DNA of 6,520 nt from Lachnospiraceae bacterium (lineage in GTDB: Bacteria > Bacillota > Clostridia > Lachnospirales > Lachnospiraceae). The position numbers and the translations under genes were made by a program. The notes beneath the pieces were generated by a model that was given only the letters and a program-made list of their open reading frames with translations, had not been told where the DNA came from and ran no database searches. The stretch covers positions 1 to 6,520 of the forward strand of contig DNJW01000260.1 in NCBI GenBank assembly GCA_003488965.1, read 5' to 3'. Below are positions 1-5,729 of the stretch, piece by piece; the stretch's first letter is position 1; every line of letters starts with the position of its first letter.

Positions 1-1284
1 AATATTATCCAGCCGCAGGTGAAGGCAAAGCAGCTGGAACTGTTTATCGATACCTTTGAGGTTGCCAATGAGGATGTGATAGCAGATGCCTTAAAGCTGA
101 ACCAGGTATTTATCAATCTGCTGAGCAATGCGGTAAAATATACGCCTGCAGGAGGAACGATTACATTCCGCATTATGCAGAAAACAACATTCCGCCACGG
201 ATACGGCGATTATGTTTTTATTATTAAAGATAACGGCACCGGTATGTCGCCGGAATTTGTACAGCATATTTTTGAACCCTTTGAGCGGGAGACAACGGCA
301 ACCCAGTCAGGCATTCAGGGCACCGGGCTTGGCATGGCGATTACAAAAAATATTGTGGAAATGATGAACGGTACCATCAGCGTGGAGAGCGAAGTCGGCA
401 AAGGGAGTACATTTAGAGTTGAAATCAGTCTTAAGCTGCAGGACGTGGAAAAGAATGCGGAGCAGATAAAAGAATTAAACGGCCTGCGGGCGCTGGTAGT
501 GGACGATGATTTTCATGTCTGCGACAGCGTCAGCAAAATGCTGAAGCAGATTGGCATGCGCTCCGAATGGACGACGTCGGGCAGGGAAGCGGTACATAGG
601 GCGGAACTGGCCCATGATGAAGGGGATTCCTTCCATACCTATATTATTGACTGGCAGATGCCGGAAACCAGCGGGATAGAAACGGCGAGAAAAATCCGCA
701 GTGTGGTGGGAGAAGATGCGCCCATTATCATACTGACGGCATATGACTGGTCGGATATTGAGGAGGAAGCGCGGAATGCGGGGGTTACTGCTTTTTGTGC
801 AAAACCGCTCTTTATGTCGGATTTAAAATCGGCACTGCTGGCCGCCAACAATCTGATGGATAAGGCGGACGATAAGGCGGCGCCTTGGACACTGGCTGAT
901 TTTAGCGGGAAACGTATCCTGCTGGTGGAGGATATTGAGCTGAACCGGGAAATCGCCGAGGTGATATTGACGGAATCCGGTTTTGAGGTAGAGACGGCGC
1001 CGGACGGAACAGACGCGGTAGCGATGGTCGAGAATGCGGAGGAATATTATTATGATGCCGTTTTAATGGATGTGCAGATGCCGATTATGGACGGGTATGA
1101 GGCCACCAGAACCATCAGGGCTCTGCCTAGAAAGGATGTAAAGACCCTGCCGATTATCGCCATGACGGCCAATGCCTTGGAAGAGGATAAGGAGGCCGCA
1201 TTAAAGAACGGCATGAATGCACACATTGCAAAACCGCTGGATATGGACGTCTTTATATCAGTGCTTGGAAAGTTCCTGGGCTGA
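1..1284 (+). CDS. Hybrid sensor histidine kinase, C-terminal part (HATPase + two receiver domains), 5' end outside window
   Basis: The frame is open from base 1, so the GTG at 19 is almost certainly internal and the gene begins upstream. Residues are counted from the codon at base 1 (427 visible). Residues about 20-148 are a GHKL ATPase domain: the N box (NLLSNAVKY, with N39 and N43), the G1 box DNGTGM at D77, the F box (FEPF), and the G2 box GTGLGM at 107-112. Residues about 161-280 form a first receiver with acidic pair D168/D169, phosphoacceptor D217 in IIDWQMP, T246 and K268. Residues about 303-425 form a second receiver with E310/D311, D357 in LMDVQMP, T389 and K411. Both receivers therefore look phosphorylatable. 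Known role of the family: phosphate passes from the HisKA histidine, not visible here, to the receivers and usually onward through an HPt protein; none is present in the window. Sensor domain and signal cannot be told. The stop is TGA at 1282-1284. Confidence 0.95.
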   Translation, partial: NIIQPQVKAKQLELFIDTFEVANEDVIADALKLNQVFINLLSNAVKYTPAGGTITFRIMQKTTFRHGYGDYVFIIKDNGTGMSPEFVQHIFEPFERETTATQSGIQGTGLGMAITKNIVEMMNGTISVESEVGKGSTFRVEISLKLQDVEKNAEQIKELNGLRALVVDDDFHVCDSVSKMLKQIGMRSEWTTSGREAVHRAELAHDEGDSFHTYIIDWQMPETSGIETARKIRSVVGEDAPIIILTAYDWSDIEEEARNAGVTAFCAKPLFMSDLKSALLAANNLMDKADDKAAPWTLADFSGKRILLVEDIELNREIAEVILTESGFEVETAPDGTDAVAMVENAEEYYYDAVLMDVQMPIMDGYEATRTIRALPRKDVKTLPIIAMTANALEEDKEAALKNGMNAHIAKPLDMDVFISVLGKFLG

Positions 1285-1331
1285 TAAAATGAGGGAAAAA
1301 GTTGTTGGGCAGGTAATTGCAAAATTTTAAG

Positions 1332-1351
1332 TTGTGAGAATATTCTGACAA
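1332..1351. promoter_or_regulatory. 20-bp near-perfect palindrome, candidate operator
   Basis: TTGTG-AGAATATTCT-GACAA is a 20-bp palindrome with only one mismatched symmetric pair (G1336/G1347). It sits between the kinase stop and the lipoprotein start. It is flanked by a wider inverted repeat, AATTGCAAA at 1315-1323 and TTTGCAATT at 1361-1369. No T-run follows either, so they do not look like a terminator. A dimeric regulator binding site is the natural reading, but I do not recognise the motif, and no regulator is assigned. Confidence 0.4.
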
Positions 1352-1390
1352 TATATTGGGTTTGCAATTGGCTAAAACCGCCGGACTGTG

Positions 1391-1397
1391 AAAGGAG
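1391..1397 (+). promoter_or_regulatory. Candidate ribosome binding site for lipoprotein start at 1410
   Basis: AAAGGAG lies 12 bases before the ATG at 1410, a somewhat long spacing. A second, weaker site, AAAGGA at 1413-1418, lies 9 bases before the in-frame ATG at 1428. The two sites keep both starts possible. Confidence 0.5.
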
Positions 1398-1408
1398 TAT
1401 GGTATAAT
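1398..1408 (+). promoter_or_regulatory. Candidate extended -10 promoter element before the lipoprotein gene
   Basis: TATGGTATAAT matches the Gram-positive extended -10 pattern TRTGNTATAAT exactly, with TATAAT at 1403-1408. There is no good -35 about 17 bases upstream. If used, transcription would begin near 1415, downstream of the ATG at 1410, and translation would have to start at the ATG at 1428. It could also be a chance match in the spacer between ribosome binding site and start codon. Confidence 0.35.
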
Positions 1409-1409
1409 T

Positions 1410-2495
1410 ATGAAAGGAAACAGAAGTATGATAAGAGAGGCAAAAGGAATGGCAGTTTTGCTGGTCTTAGCATTTTTGGCAGCAGGATGCGGGCAGGGAA
1501 GCGATGGAAGGCTGCCTGTAGGAGAACCGGAGGAAGCGGCAGGGGAAGAGGCAGAGCAGGAGAGCGTGCCGGAGGATGCGGCAGAAAGCGGGAAAAGCGC
1601 AGGCTATGCGGATGGGGAGGATACGGAAATTTCCCCGGAACAGATGGATTTTATCAAATTTAATTATTATGTGGAATTAAATAATGATATTATCGATATT
1701 CTGGATAATATTAACTATTATTATGAAGTGGTGGATTACACGGAAGAATTTTCTTTGCTGCCTGACAGCGGACTTACTTATGGCTACCGCATTTACGGAA
1801 AGAATGTGGATACTTTGGAAGACTGCCTGCTCCTCGCCGACATGGAACCGGATTACGGAGAGCTGGATGAGCTGGTAAAGGAAATGGCGGAGCCTTTGGG
1901 GAATCTGATGACGGCTTTTTCCGATATCAGCGGGAGCAACGATTATGCCGATAACCAGTATCAGAAGGCAAAGGAGTACCATGAAGTGATTTATAGGGAT
2001 GCGGAGCTGTTCGGTCCCCTTGGCTATGAATATCTTGACGCAATTGCCCAGATGGGAGATGCCAGAACTGCCGAAGAAGAAGCAAAGATGAAAGAGGATG
2101 GCCTGCTGATTATATACAATGCCAGCAGGGGGATTTCCATTGGAAGGCAAGTGCTGGATGAAATTTACAGCCAGGGAATTACGGATGAAAATATTACGCA
2201 AATGGACCTGACCCGGATTAGGGAGCTGCATGATGAACTGGTGGCCGTAGTAAGTGATTTCGATGCGGCTACTGCGGATAACGATCAGCTTATCAAAGAA
2301 TCCATAAGCAACTCCCGTCCCTTTGACGGACTTTATGACGCTTTGATTCAGGCGCTGGAATGGATGATAAAGCAGGTAGAAAGCGGACAGCCCCTTGATT
2401 TAAGCGGTTCCGGGGCGCCTTTGGGTTCTATCGGCCATTTTTCGGAGACACTTTCCAAATGTGTGGACCGGTACAATTCGGTTTTTGTGGATTGA
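1410..2495 (+). CDS. Secreted lipoprotein, probably YiiG-like (DUF3829)
   Basis: From the ATG at 1410 the product is 361 aa; from the ATG at 1428 it is 355 aa. The N-terminus is a lipoprotein signal: basic residues, a hydrophobic stretch at about 14-26 (AVLLVLAFLAAG), then C27 in a permissive lipobox, AAGC. The mature protein should be lipid-anchored on the outer face of the membrane. Residues 28 to about 76 are rich in E, A, G and S and look like a flexible acidic tether. The remainder is mostly helical in character, starting at KFNYYVELNNDI and including NDYADNQYQKAKEYHEVIY. This resembles the DUF3829 family of which E. coli YiiG is a member; that is pattern recognition, not a search result. 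The family has no established function. The gene lies 125 bases after the kinase gene, so the two might be functionally linked, but nothing proves it. Alternative: a clostridial lipoprotein of unknown family. Confidence 0.85.
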   Translation: MKGNRSMIREAKGMAVLLVLAFLAAGCGQGSDGRLPVGEPEEAAGEEAEQESVPEDAAESGKSAGYADGEDTEISPEQMDFIKFNYYVELNNDIIDILDNINYYYEVVDYTEEFSLLPDSGLTYGYRIYGKNVDTLEDCLLLADMEPDYGELDELVKEMAEPLGNLMTAFSDISGSNDYADNQYQKAKEYHEVIYRDAELFGPLGYEYLDAIAQMGDARTAEEEAKMKEDGLLIIYNASRGISIGRQVLDEIYSQGITDENITQMDLTRIRELHDELVAVVSDFDAATADNDQLIKESISNSRPFDGLYDALIQALEWMIKQVESGQPLDLSGSGAPLGSIGHFSETLSKCVDRYNSVFVD

Positions 2496-2520
2496 CAAAT
2501 CATCCATAAAATGTTAATTT
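2492..2520 (+). promoter_or_regulatory. Predicted sigma-A promoter of the PTS operon
   Basis: A perfect -35, TTGACA, lies at 2492-2497, overlapping the lipoprotein stop codon TGA (2493-2495). After 17 bases comes TAATTT at 2515-2520, preceded by TGT at 2512-2514, an extended -10. The -10 keeps the T, A and final T positions that matter most, but matches only 3 of 6. Transcription would start near 2527, directly at the base of the RAT hairpin. The surrounding DNA is AT-rich. Confidence 0.55.
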
Positions 2521-2527
2521 TATATAA

Positions 2528-2560
2528 ATAGTATGTAACTGGTAAGCAGGCATTAACTAT
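2528..2560 (+). promoter_or_regulatory. RAT (ribonucleic antiterminator) site for a BglG/LicT-family protein
   Basis: The core TGTAACTG (2534-2541), GTAAG, CAGGCA (2547-2552) matches the conserved pattern of RAT sites from sac, lic and ptsG leaders, TGTTACTG...CAGGCA. It folds as expected: lower stem ATAGT (2528-2532) with ACTAT (2556-2560), an asymmetric internal loop, and upper stem CTG (2539-2541) with CAG (2547-2549) closed by a GTAAG loop. Its 3' half, from 2549, is also the 5' arm of the adjacent terminator, so the two structures are mutually exclusive. The LicT/GlcT-type protein encoded at 4892-5716 is the obvious binding partner. Confidence 0.8.
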
Positions 2561-2604
2561 GCATAAATTTAAGGGTGTTTATGCATGTTGATGCCTTTTT
2601 TCTT
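2549..2604 (+). terminator. Intrinsic terminator (conditional, overlapping the RAT)
   Basis: The arm at 2549-2567 (GGCATTAACTATGCATAAA) pairs with 2578-2595 (TTTATGCATGTTGATGCC), giving 18 pairs with one G-U and one bulged T. The loop has 10 bases (2568-2577), and TTTTTTCTT follows at 2596-2604. It lies ahead of the PTS gene and overlaps the RAT by 12 bases, as in known PTS antitermination leaders. It also serves as the only visible terminator for transcripts coming from the lipoprotein gene. Confidence 0.9.
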
Positions 2605-2674
2605 ACTAAGAAACTGTATCATCAGATGCATACATTTATAATTTGCAGAGAAAAAAGGAATCCTATGCATAAAT
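2557..2674. repeat. ATGCAT repeat set, including a 12-base direct repeat
   Basis: CTATGCATAAAT occurs at 2557-2568, in the terminator 5' arm, and again at 2663-2674, about 20 bases before the PTS ribosome binding site. The self-complementary ATGCAT core occurs four times: 2560-2565, 2581-2586, 2626-2631 and 2665-2670. ATGCATA at 2626-2632 can pair with TATGCAT at 2664-2670, and the terminator 3' arm (TTTATGCAT, 2578-2586) can pair with ATGCATAAA at 2665-2673. Whether this has a function is unknown. Confidence 0.6.
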
Positions 2675-2693
2675 ATCCGTAAAAAATAAAAAC

Positions 2694-2700
2694 AGGAGGG
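2694..2700 (+). promoter_or_regulatory. Ribosome binding site deciding the PTS start
   Basis: AGGAGGG is a strong site. It is only 2 bases from the ATG at 2703 but 8 bases from the in-frame ATG at 2709, so the latter is the likely start. Confidence 0.85.
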
Positions 2701-2708
2701 ATATGGTT

Positions 2709-4859
2709 ATGAAAGACAAAATTTTTGGTGTGCTGCAGCGTGTAGGAAGATCCTTTATGCTGCCCATCGCAATCCTGCCGGTAGCCGGTCTGCTGCTGGG
2801 CGTAGGAGGTTCCTTTACAAATGAAACGATGCTGGAAGCTTATGGGCTGATGGGAATTATGGGACCGGGAACGGTTCTGAATGCCATTTTGCAGGTTATG
2901 AGTGCGGCAGGGGATATTGTGTTTGCCAACTTGCCTATTATTTTTGCGATGGGAGTCGCCATCGGTATGGCAAAGAAAGAGAAAGAAGTGGCGGCGCTGT
3001 CGGCAGCCATTGCTTTTTTCATTATGCATGCGTCCATAGGGGCAATGATTGCAAATCACGGAGGGGCGGAAGCCATGCTGGAAGGGGCAACCGCATCGGT
3101 GGTGGGTATCACATCCCTGCAGATGGGAGTGTTCGGGGGCATCATCGTAGGACTTGGCGTTGCGGCGCTGCACAACCGGTTTTATAAGATTGAGCTTCCC
3201 CAGGTGCTTTCTTTCTTTGGGGGAACCAGATTTGTGCCGATTGTCTGTGGGCTTGCTTATACAGTGGTAGGAATTTTGATGTTTTTTGTCTGGCCGGTGA
3301 TTCAGCAAGGCATCTACGCAGTGGGAGGCGTCGTGCTGCAGTCCGGCTATGCGGGCACATGGATTTACGGACTGATGGAAAGGGCACTGATTCCCTTTGG
3401 CCTGCATCATGTATTCTATCTTCCTTTCTGGCAGACTGCGCTGGGAGGTACGATGGAAGTCGGGGGACGGGTAATAGAAGGGGCACAGAATATTTTCTTT
3501 GCGCAGCTGGCGGACCCTTCGGTAGAACATTTCGCAGTATCAGCAACCAGATTTATGGCAGGCAAATTCCCGCTTATGATTTTTGGTCTTCCGGGTGCAG
3601 CCTTGGCTATGTATAAGGTGGCAAAGCCGGAAAAGAAAGAGGCAGTGGCAGGCCTTTTGCTGTCTGCGGCGCTGACTTCCATGCTGACGGGGATTACAGA
3701 GCCTCTGGAATTTACCTTTTTATTCGTGGCGCCGGTTTTGTATGTCATTCATTGTGTGTTTGCCGGTCTGGCATATATGCTGATGCATATATGCGGCGTA
3801 GGTGTGGGCATGACTTTTTCCGGAGGCTTGATTGACTTATCGCTTTTCGGAATTTTGCAGGGAAATGCCAAAACAAGCTGGCTTTGGGTTATTGCTGTGG
3901 GGGCGGTATATTTTATCGTATATTATCTCTTGTTTTCTTTCCTTATAGTGAAGATGGATTTGAAGACTCCCGGACGGGATGACAGTGAGGAAGTAAAGCT
4001 TTACCGCAGAAGCGATGTGGATGCCCGTAAAAGGGGAGGCGGAAAAGGTGCAGGAGATGCGGTTTCGGCAGAGGATGAGCTGTCGGCTTCTATTTGCAGG
4101 GGACTTGGCGGAAAGAAAAATATTTCCGATGTGGACTGCTGTGCCACAAGGCTGCGCTGTACGGTGCATAAATCCGAACTGGTAGACGATAATTTATTGA
4201 AATCAACCGGAGCATCCGGCGTAGTGCATAAGGGGAACGGCGTACAGGTGATTTACGGCCCAAGGGTTACAGTGATTAAGTCCAATCTGGAGGATTATCT
4301 GGAAACTGCCCCGGAGGAGGAATATATTCCGGTCAGCGGCGATGCGGAAGGAAAGGTTCAAAAAACGGAGGAAAAACCGGCAGGCAAGGTTGTTAAGACG
4401 GAAACGGTGTACAGTCCGGTAACGGGAACCGCAGCAGATATTTCAGAAGCGCCGGATGAGGCTTTTGCCGGACGGATGATGGGAGACGGGGCTATGGTAG
4501 TTCCGGAAGAGCAGACCGTATATGCGCCGGAAGACGGGGAAGTCAGCTTTGTATTTGATACAAAACATGCGATTGGTTTTGAGACCGCGGAAGGGACTGC
4601 CCTGCTGCTCCATATGGGCATCGATACGGTGAATCTGGGAGGAAAAGGTTTTGAAGTACTGGTAAAAGACGGGGATAAAGTGAAAAAGGGCGATGCGCTG
4701 ATGAAGCTGGATTTGGAATTTTTAAAGAATAATGCGCCGTCTCTGGCATCCCCGGTATTATGTACGGAACTTGCACCAAACCAGAAAATCCGTCTGCTTG
4801 CGCAGGGAAGAGTAAAAGCGGGAGAAGCTTTGATGGCAGTAGATACCTATGAAGAATAA
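2709..4859 (+). CDS. PTS sugar permease EIICBA, glucose/maltose family
   Basis: The enzyme imports a sugar across the membrane and phosphorylates it, with phosphate passing from HPr to EIIA to EIIB to sugar. The product is 716 aa from the ATG at 2709. Residues about 8-418 are a multi-spanning EIIC domain with FFGGTRFVPI, ALIPFGLHHVFY (about 226-237) and GITEPLEF (328-335). Residues about 455-530 are EIIB with the phosphorylated cysteine C478 in DCCATRLR. Residues about 568-714 are EIIA with H620 (KHAIGF) and the phosphorylated H635 (LLLHMGID). All three domains are complete and joined by charged linkers. The EIIC stretches SATRF, GLPGAALAMY and FLFVAPVLYVIH resemble E. coli MalX, while KTPGRDDSEEVKLYRR and CATRLR recall B. 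subtilis MalP. Glucose or an alpha-glucoside such as maltose is therefore likely, but the substrate is not settled. GlcNAc is less likely. Control is probably by RAT-mediated antitermination upstream, with the regulator as the next gene. Confidence 0.95.
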   Translation: MKDKIFGVLQRVGRSFMLPIAILPVAGLLLGVGGSFTNETMLEAYGLMGIMGPGTVLNAILQVMSAAGDIVFANLPIIFAMGVAIGMAKKEKEVAALSAAIAFFIMHASIGAMIANHGGAEAMLEGATASVVGITSLQMGVFGGIIVGLGVAALHNRFYKIELPQVLSFFGGTRFVPIVCGLAYTVVGILMFFVWPVIQQGIYAVGGVVLQSGYAGTWIYGLMERALIPFGLHHVFYLPFWQTALGGTMEVGGRVIEGAQNIFFAQLADPSVEHFAVSATRFMAGKFPLMIFGLPGAALAMYKVAKPEKKEAVAGLLLSAALTSMLTGITEPLEFTFLFVAPVLYVIHCVFAGLAYMLMHICGVGVGMTFSGGLIDLSLFGILQGNAKTSWLWVIAVGAVYFIVYYLLFSFLIVKMDLKTPGRDDSEEVKLYRRSDVDARKRGGGKGAGDAVSAEDELSASICRGLGGKKNISDVDCCATRLRCTVHKSELVDDNLLKSTGASGVVHKGNGVQVIYGPRVTVIKSNLEDYLETAPEEEYIPVSGDAEGKVQKTEEKPAGKVVKTETVYSPVTGTAADISEAPDEAFAGRMMGDGAMVVPEEQTVYAPEDGEVSFVFDTKHAIGFETAEGTALLLHMGIDTVNLGGKGFEVLVKDGDKVKKGDALMKLDLEFLKNNAPSLASPVLCTELAPNQKIRLLAQGRVKAGEALMAVDTYEE

Positions 4860-4891
4860 CTGCCGGAAGGCATCTGCGGGGGAGAGGAAAT

Positions 4892-5716
4892 ATGTTCAGA
4901 GTAAAGAAGGTATTGAACCACAATACTGTAATCGGCATCGGGATGGACGACAACCAGGAATATCTCTTAATCGGAAAAGGAATTGGTTTCGGGAGAAAGG
5001 TCAGTGAGAGAATACAAGCTCCCGAAGGGAGTACTGTATATTCTCTTCAGGAACAGACACAGCGGGGTTCGGCGGCGGAACTGGTGAAAAGCGTGAATCC
5101 TGTTTATCTGGAAATCGCCGAACAGATTTTGAAGGAAAGCGAGAAGGTTTTTGGCAGGATTGACTGGGCGATTCTTTTCCCCATGGCGGATCATATTGCA
5201 TTTGCGGTAAAAAGAATACGGAACAATGAGCAAATCAGTAATCCTCTAACCGGAGATATCAGGGCATTGTTCCATATGGAATACAAGACGGCGGAACGCA
5301 TCTGCCCTATTTTAAAGGAGCGGCTGGATGTGGAAATCGACGAGCATGAGGTGGGCTACATTGCCCTTCACATCCATTCCGCTATCGAGGATGAGAATGT
5401 GGCGCTTTCCATGCAGATAGCCAGAACGGTGAGAGAATGTATCCAGCTTGTGGAAGAGGAAACAGGGGAAAAAATCGATATGATGTCCCTTTCCTACAAC
5501 CGGCTGATGAACCATGTCCGGTACATGGCGGCGCGGGCGGTAAAGGGAGAAAAGCTGAAACTGAATATGAACGATTATATGTCAGTAAAATTTCCGGATG
5601 CCTTCCGGCTGGCGTCGGTGGTATGCGGGCATCTGGAAAAATATATAAAAAAGCCTTTGGATGAGGTGGAAATCGGGTATCTGGCAATGCATATCCAGAG
5701 GGTTTCGGAGGAATAA
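4892..5716 (+). CDS. BglG/LicT/GlcT-family transcription antiterminator (CAT-PRD1-PRD2)
   Basis: This cytoplasmic RNA-binding regulator has 274 aa, the usual family length. Residues 1 to about 57 are the CAT RNA-binding domain, with KKVLNHNTVIGI and LIGKGIGFGRK. PRD1 spans about 70-170 with H101 (ADHIAF) and H160 (GYIALHIH). PRD2 spans about 175-274 with H208 (MNHVRY) and H267 (GYLAMHIQ). All four histidines correspond to the regulatory phosphorylation sites known in LicT, so nothing looks degenerate. In the family, EII-dependent phosphorylation of PRD1 inactivates the protein when sugar is absent, and HPr can phosphorylate PRD2 to activate. The gene starts 32 bases after the PTS stop with GGGGGAGAGG at 4878-4887 as ribosome binding site, so it is very likely co-transcribed. 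Its probable target is the RAT at 2528-2560, which would also make its own expression self-reinforcing. LicT-like versus GlcT-like cannot be separated by eye. Confidence 0.95.
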   Translation: MFRVKKVLNHNTVIGIGMDDNQEYLLIGKGIGFGRKVSERIQAPEGSTVYSLQEQTQRGSAAELVKSVNPVYLEIAEQILKESEKVFGRIDWAILFPMADHIAFAVKRIRNNEQISNPLTGDIRALFHMEYKTAERICPILKERLDVEIDEHEVGYIALHIHSAIEDENVALSMQIARTVRECIQLVEEETGEKIDMMSLSYNRLMNHVRYMAARAVKGEKLKLNMNDYMSVKFPDAFRLASVVCGHLEKYIKKPLDEVEIGYLAMHIQRVSEE

Positions 5717-5729
5717 AACGGATTATATT

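Noticed and set aside
19..21. GTG at 19 as the start of the kinase gene
   Set aside because: The frame is open back to base 1 and begins in the middle of kinase sequence just ahead of the ATPase N box. The true start is outside the window.
1306..1321. Sigma-54-like -24/-12 element (TGGGCAGGTAATTGCA)
   Set aside because: The GG and GC pairs have the right 12-base offset and TTGCA is present, but the CAC after TGG is missing, and no sigma-54 activator is in the window. Probably chance.
1388..1663. 91-aa open frame overlapping the lipoprotein start
   Set aside because: It is rich in R, G and K as expected from a shifted reading of the purine-rich tether region, and lies in a different frame of a well-supported gene.
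1677..2231. 184-aa minus-strand open frame opposite the lipoprotein gene
   Set aside because: It shows no family resemblance or initiation signal. It is antisense to a gene with a clear signal peptide and ribosome binding site.
2622..3530. 302-aa minus-strand open frame opposite the PTS gene
   Set aside because: It is antisense to the conserved EIIC coding sequence, has no recognisable domain or ribosome binding site, and its H, Q and C-rich composition is typical of a shadow frame.
4861..4872. Small hairpin TGCC-GGAA-GGCA between PTS and antiterminator genes
   Set aside because: A 4-bp stem with no T-run is too weak to be a terminator or processing site.
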